64,000 bases of DNA from Limnoperna fortunei (GCA_944474755.1 OX104112.1:16084273-16148272); one strand, 5' to 3'. Positions 1 to 12,589 are shown, numbered from the stretch's first letter. A program made the numbers and translations. Notes: generated from the sequence alone by a model not told the origin.

Positions 1-12
1 TACAGGAGCGTT

Positions 13-365
13 TTGCCCATATCACAACGTCTTTTTCGTGCAAGGAGCGTTGTGCCTCTACCAAAACGTCTTTATCGTGCAGGGAGCTTTGTGCACATAC
101 CAAAACGTCTTTATCATGCAGTTGTGTCCCTACCAAAACGTCTTTATTGTGGTGGGAGCGTTATGCCCCTACCAAAACGTCATTATCGTTCAGGGAGCGT
201 TGTGGCCCTACAAAAACCTCTTTATCGTGCAGTGAGCGTTACGCCCCTACTAAAACGTCTTCATCGTGCAAGAGGCGTTGTGCTCCTACAAATACGTTTT
301 ATCGTGAACGGAGCGTTGTGCCCCTAGGAAAAACGTCTTTGTCGTGCAGGGAGTGTTGCGAAAAG
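13..365. repeat. 39-bp degenerate minisatellite
   Basis: About nine imperfect tandem copies of a 39-bp unit built around CAAAACGTCTTTATCGTGCA followed by GGGAGCGTTGTGCCCCTAC. Because 39 is divisible by three, a spurious 104-codon open frame with a 13-residue period runs through it. Copies differ by substitutions and by one shortened unit (around 117-130). The array may continue to the left of the window. Confidence 0.85.
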
Positions 366-1756
366 GGGGGAATGAACCGGAAGTGAGCGAGGGAGAAATT
401 ATTTACATTTCCGAAATATGGTAGTTTTTTATGTTTATGACCATCTGTTATTATTTTGGAATTAATTTTAAAATTCAGTCTGCAATGGCAGATATTTTAA
501 AAACGTGGTTCTTTCAAACAACGCATAAAGGTGACATCAGTTTACAGGATACAGAGAAAGTTATTATTGCCTACTATGATTGTTATAGCAGGACAAGATT
601 AATCATTTGGGTAACATTTTTGAAAATGCTACTCTTCATACACGGGGGGGGGGGGGGGGGGGGGGCTGTTGTTGATTTCGTTTTTTTTTTTGGTTTGTTT
701 GAGGTTTCAGCAATTTCGCCGAGTGTGGAAATAATTTCTCAGTTTCTACCCAACTTTGTCTTTACAATTTCCCATATTAATTTATTTTTTGTTATTAAAA
801 CCAATTCTCTGTAAGCACTTGAATGTTTCTGTAGGGGGCTGGAAACTCACCAACTCAGAAATCTTTGTTTTTGTTTTTTTTTTTGCTAGATAACTTACCT
901 TAACATGTAAGCAAGTTTAAAACATAAAATTGAAAGAAAACAAGATTGGTTGCCATGGTTACAGGAGGCGGCCATATTTGGCCCTGGAAACATCCATTTT
1001 TAGGGAGACGGGCATGTTTTACACACAATAACAACTATAATGGATCAATTTTGACAGAAAATTTATTGTTCTTGATACATAAGCAATGTGTTAAGGTATC
1101 GTTCTACAATAATAAAAAATATATATATTAACACCTTATCCGATCAACACCATACCAAAATTGCAAAATTTTTGGATTTTCTAATTTTAAAGATTTTGTC
1201 ATGTTCAACATTTTGTTCATTAATTTGCAAAATGTTCCCTTGATTCAAATTTAAAATTCTTTATTCATAAAGTGTCTTGAAACCTTCTTAATCAATAGAA
1301 ATTTTTTTTTACTGGGACCTTTATTGGTTATTTTTACAAATAAGAGCTAAAAATAGCTACTGTCACCCATTGGCTAAAATTAAAAAAAAATTGATTATTT
1401 TCAATATTATGTTTTAAGTGTTAAAATTATTTTAACCATACTTTCTTTCAACTTATCTTAAGTATAGAACTACTTTAATATGTTTAAGTAAAAAAAAACA
1501 ATATGCACAGGGGTGCAAAAGCCGAGTTGCCGTATTTTATTAACCAAAACTTTCCTTGTCTTCATTTTAAGATTTCACATAATTGGTTATTACAGGCATT
1601 ACATGTAAACTGGGGACAAAGTGAGGAAGGTTTCAGCAGGAAAAATGTAAGCTTTATCAACAAATTTTCAAAGTTGCATAAAATATGAATATGTGAATCC
1701 TCTTACAGCATTGAACCATTGTGTAAAATTTCAGATATGTACTTGATGTAGTTTTT
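366..1756. other. AT-rich stretch, no gene seen
   Basis: I see no coding signal or recognised element. It holds a run of about 22 G (644-665), several T/A homopolymers and generic AT-rich DNA. Short open frames here lack family resemblance. Confidence 0.6.
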
Positions 1757-2140
1757 GAGTTATGGTACGGAAACCACTAATTCAAGAAATTTTCTAACGT
1801 TTTTCTGTCACTGTGACCTTGCCCTTAAACGGATTTACCCCAAAATCAATAAGGTTCCTCCTCTTATAGTATGTAACAATATACCAAAGTTTCATTAAAA
1901 TCGGTTGAGAACTTTTTGAGTTATGGTCCGGAAACCACTAATTCAAGAAATTTTCTAACGTTTTTCTGTCGCTGTGACCTTTACCTTGAGTGGATTTACC
2001 CCAAAATCAATAGGGTTCCTCCTCTTATGGTATGTAACAATATCCTAAAGTTTCATTAAAATCGGTTAACAACTTTCTGAGTTATGGTCCGGAAACCAAT
2101 TGTTGACGCCCACCCGCCCGCCCGCCATCATCATAACAAT
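1757..2140. repeat. 161-bp tandem repeat, two copies plus a third partial
   Basis: The phrase GAGTTATGGTNCGGAAACCA starts at 1757, 1918 and 2079, giving an exact 161-bp period. The shared body includes GGATTTACCCCAAAATCAAT. The third copy is cut after about 20 bp and runs into a (CCCG)n-like stretch, CCACCCGCCCGCCCGCC, then CATCATCAT. The two full copies differ by only a few substitutions. I recognise this wording as a dispersed bivalve repeat, but cannot name its family. Confidence 0.8.
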
Positions 2141-4261
2141 AGCCGAGTTCAACTTCTTTGCTTACTCAGCTTAAAAAATGTGCTTCAGCATAGTTATCAG
2201 GGTTACAATGACCAAAAACGCATATTTCTAAAAATAACTCAATTCAGCCATTGGTTGACTTTAGAACATATTTTTCGTTATGGTTAGAATATATCCAAGA
2301 TAAATAAAGAATGTACATGTTTTATTGTCATCAAGTCCCATTAGAAGTTTTTTAAACCTAATGAAAAGAAAAATGAAAACTGATGAGAAAAACAATTTAC
2401 TGTCGCTTTTTTCTGATTCTTGACTTGGCTCTGATTGATCATCTTTTGAAAACATCAGAAAAAACTGTCACTGTGAATTACCATAAGAGGCATAAAGTAG
2501 AACTTGTTTAATTTCTTGAAAAGTGATTACATATATAAAATTGTTTAAATTAAATGTAAAAATAATAGCGAGCGATAGCTCGCTTAATGGTAGAAGTATC
2601 CCTATGACTATGAGACTATAGAGTTGTAAAAAATTCTTGCAACCGGAAGTTTTCAATTTTAATCTCCAATTTCTACGCAACATCCCCAAAATCTCCGTTG
2701 TAGGAGAAGAGTGTGCAACAATACGGCTTCTAGGTATCACGAATTTTAAATTTCGTTACCGAAAATTACTTAACACAACTTCATTTTTTTTTCCTTTAAA
2801 AATGTTTTTGTTCTATTTTGGAGGCTATTTTCTTTCCTCCATTTTGACTCGACTTCTCGTAAGTTATCGGAACTACGTGAAATAAATGCAAAACTCGACA
2901 CGAGAAGAAAATACAGACGAAATGTGTTTTTTTTACTGTTATATTTATAAAACATTTATTTTTTAACCAAAGTATTTTGATTTGCGATTTTATGCAAAAA
3001 ACGTGCAACGATAGTTGACGACGTGAATTATTTTTCGTCTGCTTTTGACCGGCGGTACTTAACTTGACGTGAACTAATATATTGCCATGACTTGTGATCG
3101 CCTGCTGATCCCGTTTCATAAAAACAAACCCAATCTTGTTGATTGGTAAGTGTTAATTTCTTACTTTATGATTTGCAAAATTTTTATCGGAGACAAGATT
3201 CCAGCTGAATTTAAACAGACACATATGACGTTGTTCAGCCTCTGCTGCAGGCATAAAAATTTTCTGTCGCTCTCGCTGCTCGTATCTGGGTAATGGGAAA
3301 ATAACGCTTTGCACGTCTCTATCCCAATCTTATCATAATATAAACAGCCATAATAAAAAAAGTGACAATCTACTTAAAATGTTATCTTTCACCTGCTCCC
3401 ACCTTTCTGTTATTGGTCGCTGCGTTAGCGACCAATAACAAAAGGGGATATCAAGTGTGAGATTTTAATTATAGATTGAAAAATTGAATTATAGTCTTAT
3501 AACCAGTCTATTATAGCTAGCAAGTAGTTCCTGCCATTAAGCTTTAGCTAACCAATATTTGTACCTTACGTACCTGTAATACTGAATTGTACCTTGATAA
3601 TTTTTACACATTATTTTGTTCTTATTGTATTTTAGTATAATTCTACTTATGTCTTACATGTCTTATGGATTACATTGAATTGTTGATTAATGTGCTTGAT
3701 TGATAATTAAAATAAAAAATTTTGTTCTTTTAAGAAATAGCTCTTGTTCAGCTTGTACATTTTATTAATAATGATGTGGTTTTAAGTATTAAAACTGTAT
3801 ATTTTTCAGAAGCAAGACGCAGAATTATCAATCCTGGAATTGTAGTCACTTGCTTGCAGAACCTACACATATATAAAGTTGGGGATACAAATACTGAAAC
3901 TGATTGTTGGACTGGATAATTGGCCACAGTTTAATGGCAGCAACATAGATGAGACAAATGAACAATGTGTCAAATTGGCTCTTTTAAGGGCCACCAAAGT
4001 TATTCAAAAAGAATCTAAATTGTGTGAAGCACATTTTTTAAACAAAATTATTATAAAGCAGTATTTTTAACAACTTCATAAAATTGCTATCAAATTAAAC
4101 AATACCATTCTAAAATTTTGCCTAAATATCTAATAAAAAATAAACTACACAACTGTAGTCAAGGCAACTGAATAAGTGAGCACTGAGAGACTAAAATCCA
4201 TGAAATGAATTAGAAGCCAGGCCATTGACAAAGCTTTATTTTGAAGTTTCTATTTTCATTA
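2141..4261. other. No gene seen; one perfect hairpin
   Basis: AT-rich sequence without a convincing coding exon. The only structured signal is a perfect 13-bp stem at 3409-3439. Open frames of 60-107 codons on both strands show biased, low-complexity composition and no recognisable family. Confidence 0.55.
3409..3439. repeat. Perfect 13-bp inverted repeat (hairpin)
   Basis: GTTATTGGTCGCT (3409-3421) is the exact reverse complement of AGCGACCAATAAC (3427-3439), with the 5-base loop GCGTT. It is more GC-rich than its surroundings. It may be a folded remnant of a small palindromic element. Confidence 0.8.
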
Positions 4262-4450
4262 AGGCCAATGTCATCAGTCTGTCCGTCTGTCTGTCTGAAA
4301 CTAATCGTGTCCGAGCTATAACTTTTTTATCTTTTGGGGTAGGCTTTTGATATTGGTCTGTGGGTACATGTAGATAATATCAACGCGATATGTCGCATAC
4401 CATGGTTGATAACCTTTCACCTTGACCTCGAGGTTAGCTGGACCCACAGA
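4262..4450. repeat. Probable dispersed repeat (GTCTGTCC/GACCTTGACC type)
   Basis: The block begins with iterated CTGT (CAGTCTGTCCGTCTGTCTGT), then CGTGTCCGAGCTATAACTTT, and ends with CACCTTGACCTCGAGGT. I recognise this combination as an interspersed repeat in bivalve genomes. Only one copy is in the window, so the limits are approximate. Confidence 0.4.
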
Positions 4451-5092
4451 GATGGATTCCATTTCTGAGACTGATACAGTTTTTACTGTTCTAAACCATA
4501 TGCAATGTACAGAGATAGTATAACCAGGCTCACGATTAGTAACTGATTATTAATCAGCTGTTGTTGCTATTTTATGCTTAAGACATTAACTGATTAATTT
4601 ACAAGAAAATTTACAAGACAACTTTTCCTAAAACTTTCACAAAGTTACCAGATCCTTGGGATATATATCAGTTGTGGTCCATCAGTACAATGCTTAATTT
4701 AACCACTGATATTAAACTGTTTTTATTTTTCTGTTCTAAATGGCTCACAAATGTTAAGTGTAGTTTTTATATTTCAAAACTTTTGTCTTTCTTTGGATTG
4801 TAAGTCCATGGGTAAAAAAAAAATTGCAAGAAGAAACTATCCCATGCCGTACAGTTTTTTGGAGGAAGATGCTGGAGTACCTGGCCTTTAGAAGGAAAAC
4901 TTTCTAGTTTTGTCAACTAAAATAGCAGTTGAGCACTGCCTACATTGAAAGTCTACACTTCAACTATGTGTTCCAGAAAATTTACAGGTGTGACATTAGT
5001 ACCATCCCCAAAAGTGACAGGAATCTCTTTCTTGCTCTCCCTTTATGGCATTAATGAAATAAAATGATCTATAGAATAATTGTATACAATTA
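4451..5092. other. No gene seen
   Basis: AT-rich sequence. No exon, repeat unit or folded element could be supported. Confidence 0.5.
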
Positions 5093-5270
5093 CAAGGATG
5101 GTTGGTTTGTTTGTTTGAATGTTTATCACCACTCAGCAATTTTTCAGCTATATCATGGCATCCAGTTAAAATTGGGGATAAGGCTTTAGTATCCAGACCA
5201 TGTGAAATAGTAGATAGTAGACTAACCATCTTAACCACTCGACCACACTGAGGCCTCCAAGGATGGTTGG
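5093..5270 (-). mobile_element. tRNA-derived SINE, divergent internally deleted copy with 13-bp TSD
   Basis: Reading the plus strand, the element starts with the tail (GTTTGTTTGTTTGAATG) and the core (CAGCAATTTTTCAGCTATAT). It then jumps into a shortened middle and ends at the tRNA-like head (CCACTCGACCACACTGAGGC). Perfect 13-bp target duplications CAAGGATGGTTGG flank it at 5093-5105 and 5258-5270. At about 150 bp it is little more than half the length of the full copy at 8311. The tRNA B-box region and the conserved CCGGAGTACCCGGAGAAAAC block are missing. Confidence 0.85.
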
Positions 5271-6700
5271 AGGAAATTATGGATTTTTATGCCCCTGCGA
5301 CGATAAGTCGGTGGGATATTAATTTGCAATTGTTTATAAATATTAAAACACATTACCTGAGCTAGTTATATCCCTTGGATGTACACATAACTTTTCAAGT
5401 TAACAACTTGATTTTATTTTATCTCGTGGCCTCATTGGGCGGGGGGTGGAGGTTTGCACGTAACATAAAACATTACAGATGAATTATTTAACAATCGTTC
5501 ATCAAATTAAGGTAAACACATATAGAAAACTTCAAAACAGAGACAGTCTATATACTAAGACTAAGTTCTATAGACTGTCACAGTCAAAGAGTCAATGATA
5601 TCGCTCGCCTGATAGGTCACACCTATTTACATATTAATTATATATATAAATCATTTCTGTGTTGTATAAATCTTGAAAACTATATTAGATTTATACTCTG
5701 GATATCAATGTCTGACTACTGCCATCATCATGATAGGTGTATCTTCTTTAAAATGTCACGTGTAATTCCTCTATTTCCACTTTAACGGTTCGGCTTAGAT
5801 GTGTTGTGTACAGCAATAGATGGGTGATGGAGCATCTGGTGTTATGGGCTCATCTCCTCTTATTTTCCTGAATAGTTTGACTATAATGCCCGTCACAAAT
5901 TTCAAAACAGACCTAGAGTTACCGAACTCAATAAAAACCCATATTCTGATAGGACAATTTCAGCATTCTCAGATGAGAATCAAGATAATCTAAACATAAG
6001 TCCTTCACAAATAGTATCTCTTGTAAATTCACATGGCATATTTTCATTGTTTATATTTGGAGCCATGGATCCACTTCCTGTGTTTATTTTTACCTTTTTA
6101 AAAGAGAGTTCCTATAAAGCGGGAAAGGGGAGAGAATTTTACTGCAAGAAATAGAGAACTGTAAATTAGTAATAAATAAAGGTTATTCGAGGTCCCAAAA
6201 TTTTGTTTATTTCAAAATGATGCATTATGATAGAATCTTAATTTCATATTTCCATGAAAATAAAAATAGGATAACTACTATTTTTCAGCATCTGAAAAGT
6301 CAGAATTTTGACATATTTTTGAGCTCTGGTTCAGTTTTGATAGCTATTATCTAAGTAATGCATTAAATTATATCCATAAAATTTTACACAATTTTTCATT
6401 TAATTAGACTGAAATAAAAAATATATTAAAGCAGAAAAATTACTGTGTTTTTTCTGTAACATAGCTACTTTTACACTTAATGCTGAATTTTCAAATTTCC
6501 TAAAATTCTGAAAATGATAAAGCTGTTGCCATAGAAACCAACAAATAATTTTCTCAACTGGCTAACCTTTTTGTTATTTCAAATGATGTACACAATAATC
6601 ATACACAAAACAACAAATTTTGAGACACTTCATTTATAGCACATTAAAGTTTTTATAGAGAATGGGTTTTTAATTATACACTCGCTGGAACAAATTAATT
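5271..6700. other. No gene seen; small inverted repeat at 5542-5579
   Basis: AT-rich. An 11-bp perfect inverted repeat (GACAGTCTATA 5542-5552 / TATAGACTGTC 5569-5579) is the only structure noted. No coding exon is supported. Confidence 0.5.
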
Positions 6701-6846
6701 ATGAAATAAATCATGCATACCATACTTTATTGTTGTTTTAACATGGGTGGAAATTATATTCGTGAGCGAGGAGTAAAATATCAGGAATATAATACCCGCC
6801 CATGTTAAAACGACAATAAACCATTGTATGCATGAATTATTTTAAT
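6701..6846. mobile_element. Palindromic MITE-like element
   Basis: Two arms of about 60 bp are inverted copies with a few mismatches. The left arm contains TTGTTGTTTTAACATGGG, the right arm CCCATGTTAAAACGACAA. The outer ends share TCATGCATAC / GTATGCATGA. The spacer is about 20 bp. No open frame is present. It looks like a non-autonomous foldback/MITE; target duplications were not clear. Confidence 0.65.
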
Positions 6847-8297
6847 ACTGATTATGACAAATTTTGTAATCTGTACATTGAAGCGGCATTTCAATGCGCT
6901 CTAAAGTGTGACTGTTCCATGTATCTCCCACCCGCGTATCATATCGTAGAGATGCGAGGAAAATAATTTCATGGCAATATATATGTTACATCATGCAAAA
7001 CTCAATTCATACTAAAAATAACAATTTTATTAACACGAATATTAAAAGGATAACTAATAACCAAAATGATTAAAATACAAACGAAAGAAGCCTACAATTT
7101 ACGCATGTGCGAAATAAATTTATTGGAATTTAAACATGGCTTTGTTTACATAGACGAAGCAGGACGTCATATTAGAATAAAAATATACATATTTGTCTTA
7201 ACTCCGTGGTTTGGTTTGCTCCATTGAAGATGATTGATATGTTTTAAATTTAAAGAAAGCTAATGCTTGTACTATGGATTGAATAATAGTGGGAAATTAT
7301 TTATAACTGTCTGTTTCAAGATGAGACAATTTTATTTCAATAAATCACATATTAAGGACGTTTTTGCCCATGCAATACAGCAGGAATTTGTAATCCGGTA
7401 TCAGCCCGGATGACGTTGCCAAAGACGTCGGGCGGATGTCGTTGAAGTAAACTTTGGCGACTACCTGATACGCGTATCGGCCCTCGTATCAGCCCGTCCC
7501 CAATAATAATGTTATAAATATCAGCCTGTTGTCAATGGTTACGTCGAGTTCAGATGAATTAAAACTACAAGCATAAAATCTAAATTTATGACAGGTATAA
7601 CTTTTTTTAGGTTAAAATATTCGATAAATAGATTATGACATTAAATTGTTCTATACAGCCCTTTGTATCATGCCTCGAGTGACGCTCTCGGGCTTGATAT
7701 GGGGGTCCTTGACTGCTACACGCAAGACAATATGGAAAATATAGTATAATAATCTATAAGAATTTCAGGCGGGGTGGGGGTAACTAAGGGTACTTTTAGG
7801 ATATTAGGTACAGGTCTGCGGACGGAGACTTGAACCCCCCCCCCTAATTTATATATTTTTAGACCTTATAAAATGAGACCTAATCATATATTGTTTTTTT
7901 AAACCGGACCTATTCATACATTTTATGATTTTACATCCACAGTCCATGTTCTACCAAGCAATACCTAAAAATTAAAGCATGAAAAATTAGCACCCATTTA
8001 TTATCACTGCCTTACAAATGTTTTATTGGTTTATTATACACCGTTTAATCAACTGATGTTATTGGAGCACTCTTAATTTCTTAAGTCATCGTGGTTTACT
8101 TTACACGAGGCATTGATATATTGAAAAAAAGAGCTACCTTTTCATATATTTTGTAAAGGTTCAAAAGAGAACCTTTTCGGGCCGCACATCCGTATTAGCC
8201 TATATACGTCCGCGAACTTGTAAGGTTCGAGGATATTCAACGAATTATCTTTGCGTGCATTTTCCTCGTGTACGCCATGTACACAAGTATTGAAGTT
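6847..8297. other. No gene seen; a GC-richer patch at about 7395-7510
   Basis: Mostly AT-rich. The patch 7395-7510 carries repeated GGTATCAGCCCG / CGTATCAGCCCG wording and the near-hairpin GCCCGGATGACGT ... ACGTCGGGC, which suggests an old dispersed element. A second short GC-rich phrase is at 7670-7715. No exon is supported. Confidence 0.4.
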
Positions 8298-8590
8298 ACT
8301 TATTGAAACCGGGGGCCTCGGTGGCCGAGTGGTCAAGGTAGTTCGTCTACTATTGGTCACGTGGTCTGTCAACACTGAGATTGCGGGTTCGATTCTCCCT
8401 GCAGGCAGGGTGTACTCGACTCTAATCTTAATTGACAAGGATTGCCAGTTTTCCTACCGCAGGTCGGGGGTTTTCTCCGGGTACTCCGGCTTCCTCCCCC
8501 AATAAAAACTGGACGCCATGATATAGCTGAAAAATTGCTGAAAGTGGCGTTAAAGCACCATTCAAACAAAATTCAAAACTTATTGAAACC
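8298..8590 (+). mobile_element. Full-length tRNA-derived SINE with 13-bp TSD
   Basis: This is the best full-length copy of the window's main SINE. The head (8312-8400) is tRNA-like, with A-box region GTGGCCGAGTGGTCAAGG and B-box GGTTCGATTC. These pol III promoter boxes resemble those of Leu/Ser-type tRNAs. The body follows (ATTGCCAGTTTTCCTACC, then GGGTACTCCGGCTTCCTC), then the core AGCTGAAAAATTGCTGAAAG and a CAAA-rich tail. Identical 13-bp duplications ACTTATTGAAACC lie at 8298-8310 and 8578-8590. The layout fits the V-SINE-like elements described from molluscs (RUDI is a candidate name), but I cannot confirm the family without alignment. Confidence 0.92.
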
Positions 8591-9575
8591 AATGTTCTTA
8601 TTACTTTTAACCTTTCCTTTTCAAACAATTCAAGACAAACAGGCTAAACTGTGTAATTTATCACGTTTTTTATCAATGATATCAATGACAAATATTGACA
8701 GTCGGTTAGACCGAGGTATATCTGTGTCATGCTGATAAATTACAGAACACTCAGGTGAATGTGTATAAGGTTTATTATTCTTGTTTACTTTATGCAGTAA
8801 ATGTCAAATATGTTTATATCGAACACTAACGACCTTTCAATACACAGTTCTTACATATTTCTTTTAAATTATAAACGAAAGCACAACATTTTTTTATCTA
8901 AATATCAGATAAAATGTACATAAATTTAACGCGATAAATACTTCTAGACTGCATATCAATTTAAGTGCATGTTGGGCCCCACACCCCAACTGTTTTGGCA
9001 AAATTGGGGCTGTACTTCCTTACGGGCAGAGGGTCTGGGGACCACAAGGTCCAGGGCAGCGTCTGGTAAGGGGTGCCCCTCCACTGGAAGCTACATACTT
9101 TTCGTATTTCACTATACTAATAACAATAAGTCATGATTTTTTCCCTTTTGTCTTAAGTTAGTAGATTTTTTGCCAATGGCGGGTGCATGTACACTGCTCT
9201 GACCTGCTAATTCCCTACTATCAGCCTTTTCGACCATATACACCTTCTATATTTACTCTCATTTTCACACAATATCTCAATGTTCACTTTTATCGTCGAT
9301 CTGTAGAGTTCTGGTTCAACATGTTGATCTGTGCAATTGTTTTTTAATTAATTGTTACTTTTTTTGACGCTTTCAAAAGCGGATTAGCAGATTATATAGA
9401 AATAAAGGTAATAACAAAATACAGAACACCACGGACACAGTCAAAATACAATCCACAAATCAAAGTCCAAGACACCGGCAAACTAAAGAACTAACAACCA
9501 AAAATATAGTTCTAAGCAGTTTATTAAAAGAGTGCGAACTCAAAATGACAAATCTTTGCCATTTTGTGTTCTTTG
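8591..9575. other. No gene seen; GC-rich patch at 8970-9080
   Basis: AT-rich apart from 8970-9080 (GGGCCCCACACCCCAAC ... GGGGTGCCCCTCC), which stands out in base composition. It may be a fragment of a dispersed repeat. No coding feature is supported. Confidence 0.45.
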
Positions 9576-9873
9576 AATTTACCATCGATTGTTTGTTTGT
9601 TTGTTTGAATGGTGTTTTAACGCCACTTTCAGCAATTTTTCAGCTATATCGTGGCGTCCAGTTTTTATTGGGGGAGGAAGCCGGAGTACCCGGAGAGAAC
9701 ACCCGACCTGCGGTAGGAAAAGTGGCAATCCTTGTCAATTAAAATTGGAGTCGAGTACACCCTGCCTGCAGTGAGAATCGAACCCACAATCTCAGTGTTG
9801 ACAGACCACGTGATCAATAGTAGACGAACTACCATAAGCACTCGGCCACCGAGGCCCCAATTTATCATTGAAT
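9576..9873 (-). mobile_element. Full-length tRNA-derived SINE, minus orientation, imperfect TSD
   Basis: On the plus strand it reads tail (GTTTGTTTGTTTGTTTG, 9591), core (AGCAATTTTTCAGCTATAT), body and complemented tRNA-like head ending in CTCGGCCACCGAGGCCCC (9841-9858). Flanks AATTTACCATCGATT (9576-9590) and AATTTATCATTGAAT (9859-9873) form a 15-bp target duplication with a few differences. This implies an older insertion than the copy at 8311. Confidence 0.9.
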
Positions 9874-10109
9874 GAGCGCTCTGTAAAATCCACAATATTT
9901 TTTTTCTGATATTTTATAAAATGTTCTTTCAAACAACATAAATAAAAGTGATATCAGTTTCGACTTTACAACCTTTCGATATCAATAAAGTTAGTATTGT
10001 CTATTATTATGACCAGGCTGCAGTGGGGTAAATGCCACGATTTTGGGCTCCGCAGAATTTGGGCTTTTCGTGAATACTGGATGCGGACACCAGGTGTGAA
10101 CCTAAATTC

Positions 10110-10242
10110 ACAAGGAGTGCCGAAGATCCGAAGATCGGGTGTTTCCTCCGATACTTCCGGTTTCCACACACAATAAAAACTAGACGCCATAGTAAAGCTG
10201 AAAATTACTGAAAATGACATTATACCGCAAGCAAACAAACGT
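10110..10242 (+). mobile_element. Degraded SINE 3' fragment
   Basis: The sequence retains CGAAGATCGGGTGTTTCCTCC, CAATAAAAACTAGACGCCAT, GCTGAAAATTACTGAAAATG and a CAAGCAAACAAACG tail, all clear matches to the SINE body, core and tail. The tRNA-like head is absent or unrecognisable. Confidence 0.75.
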
Positions 10243-10579
10243 TTGCAGCTTAATTGTTATGACAACAATCTACTTCTGACCATTTCTTCAGATGGTAAAC
10301 AACAGAAGGTTCTACTGACCTGTTCAGATGGACTCCAGAAACCAAATGGTGAGTACTACGACAAAGACAGTTAGAGAATTCTGGTCTGCAATAGACATAA
10401 AGGACACGCTGCGTAATATAATGGTATTTACTAACAATTTATTTATCAGTGATTATGTTGTAAAATACTGAAACTGACAACTTGTAAATCACTGTAATTT
10501 GACGTTTCTTTATAAATTTTAATTTACAAAAATGAAAAAAATGTTAATTATTAAATAACTTACAAATTTCAAAATGGAG

Positions 10580-10692
10580 GTTTTGTTGTTTAACTTTTTT
10601 TAGCAATTGTTGAGCTTTTACATAGTTTCCAGTTTTATTGGTGAAGGAAGCCGGAGTATCCGGATAAAACCCCCGACCTTCGGTAGGAATGG
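10580..10692 (-). mobile_element. Degraded SINE 3' fragment
   Basis: The plus strand shows TTTTGTTGTTTAAC, AGCAATTGTTGAGC, TTCCAGTTTTATTGG, GAAGCCGGAGTATCCGG and CCCGACCTTCGGTAGGAA in the order of an inverted SINE. The match stops before the tRNA-like head, so it is truncated at its 5' end. Confidence 0.75.
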
Positions 10693-11164
10693 CATGTTAC
10701 AAAAAACGGCATACTTCGGAATTGAATACATAAAATCGCTTTTTATTCTGGTTTTCGATTTCATTCGAAATTGTATACACAAAATAACCTTTTATTCTGG
10801 TTTTCGATTTTTCAAAGGTACGCTCGTTGATAGCACTATCACCGAAAGACAAATTACCAGGTTAAAATGGTCTCCTAATATTCTTAACTTCTGGAAATAG
10901 AATACCAAACTACTTATCATTGCATGAAAATTTGATATCATCCAAGGATTTTTCATGTCCAATGTCATATTTGATCTTGATTTTTCACTCAAGCTCGAAT
11001 GATTTACATTCTTTTCGCAAAATTCGGTTCATTCGTGGTAACTAAGTACACCCGAAATATTTTCTCCTGGATCCATCCTTAGCAACGAAAGTGAATACAA
11101 ATATGACGAATGAAGTCGACCTGGCCGCAAAAAGACCAGAAACCTCAGTGTTGACAGGCACGTA
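10693..11164. other. No gene seen
   Basis: A local repetition of CGCTTTTTATTCTGGTTTTC / ACCTTTTATTCTGGTTTTC (about 10737-10808) forms a two-copy tandem of about 50-60 bp. Nothing else is recognised. Confidence 0.45.
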
Positions 11165-11343
11165 CTCAATTAAGAAATAATTCATGATGGGCATGATGTT
11201 GCACTTATTTTCACATAGGCTGGGCCTTTATTTTCGAGCATTTTGACCGATCGATACCGAGGTAGAAAATAAGAATGAAAAGGCCCAGTCCATGTGTAAA
11301 TAAATACAATATAATGCTCATTATGAATTATTTCTTAATTGAG
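11165..11343. mobile_element. Palindromic MITE-like element, 179 bp
   Basis: The ends are inverted copies: CTCAATTAAGAAATAATTCA (left) and TGAATTATTTCTTAATTGAG (right). Inner arms also match, with GGCTGGGCCTTTATTTTC against AAAAGGCCCAGTCC. There is no coding content. It is a foldback/MITE candidate. Confidence 0.75.
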
Positions 11344-12589
11344 AATGAATTATTACAATTTTAATGTGAGAAAAGTCTTTTTAATTCAAGGAGTCCCTCT
11401 AGGACACGATTTTCTACCAGCCATTGTTATGATGAAAAATGTTCTGTCTAAACATTCTTCTGATTTTAATATACAGTGGACAAACTACGTTTTAACAGAA
11501 CATTTATTAAAAATATTTTAACATAATATGTCTTATTTTTTACTGATATTTTAATCCAACTTCAAAATTAAACCGTTAACATTGTAATGTCTCATTGCGC
11601 GTATGCAACGTATAGATATATCGGGTAATATATCATTTGTCGTTATAAGGACGTCATATTAGAATACTATTTAGTAGTGAAGGTGTAAGTAACAACTTGA
11701 CTACCTTGTCCCCTAACTGAATATATTTTTTTTTTAAATTATGATCATATATGTTAGATTGATTAGAATTAAATGGTGACTTTTGCTCACGCATCGTTGT
11801 TAGGACTGGAGTCGCGCATATTTTCCCAATGTTTATGTTTAATTACAAACCCAGATTCCATCAGTCAATTTGATATCGACTTAAGTTCCTGTCATTACCT
11901 GTATAGACATATCCTGGAACCATGAACATTTTCCGAAAAAAATTTAGTCCGAAAATTATACCCTGAAAAGTCCCATTTTCAAAAGTTTCATCATTGCGAA
12001 TCTAGAAACTTGATCGCTCATGGTTCTGAAAACAGCGCTCAATACTCATTAGTTTCATTACTCCATACTTCACCGTATACCAATTGTTTGGTATTTTTAT
12101 ACTTCTAAGGCAATGATTAAAATAATTATTGTCACACATCATTGTATCATCGATTTGAGGATGCAAAATTATTGGTTACATGTCCTGAAATTTATGCACA
12201 GTCGCAGACATAATCTAAGTAAAAATATTTCATTAATGCTTTTAAAGTGTTGTAGATGTTTAGCTACCATCCTTGGATGTAATGTATGTTGAAATTTTCC
12301 AATAGACGCATATTAATTGACGATTTTAATGTCACAATTATTTATTTTGATTGTTGATTTTATTTTGAACGGATTTCTCCACTTAAAAGTTAAACATTTG
12401 GCGACTAAAATTACCAAACAACATTGGACAATTTAACAACAGACTGTCATTCACTTTATAAAAAAGGCAGTTACCAAAGGAAAACAAAAACGCAGCAGGA
12501 ATGGAAATTTAAAGAATTCTTACGACAACTGAGGCTGTTCAGGTATGGATTGGAGCTAATTAACATAAGTGCAGACAACTAATTTTGGG
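11344..12589. other. No gene seen
   Basis: AT-rich sequence with no supported exon or repeat family. Confidence 0.5.

Noticed and set aside
13..386. Arg-rich repeat protein of 104 residues
   Set aside because: Produced by the 39-bp minisatellite; open in three overlapping frames, which argues against coding.
644..665. Long G run as a G-quadruplex regulatory site
   Set aside because: A simple homopolymer with no nearby gene; may also have assembly length error.
2380..2400. Hammerhead core at AACTGATGAGAAA
   Set aside because: No stem II can form and there is no stem I or III complementarity.
8312..8400. Functional tRNA gene (Leu/Ser-like A and B boxes)
   Set aside because: It continues into a SINE body and tail, is flanked by a 13-bp duplication, and recurs in many copies. 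It is the tRNA-derived SINE head.
8142..8569. Several open frames over the SINE (also 9545-9895, 19016-19222, 27344-27831, 61700-61891)
   Set aside because: They recur wherever the SINE occurs, on both strands; artefacts of its composition.
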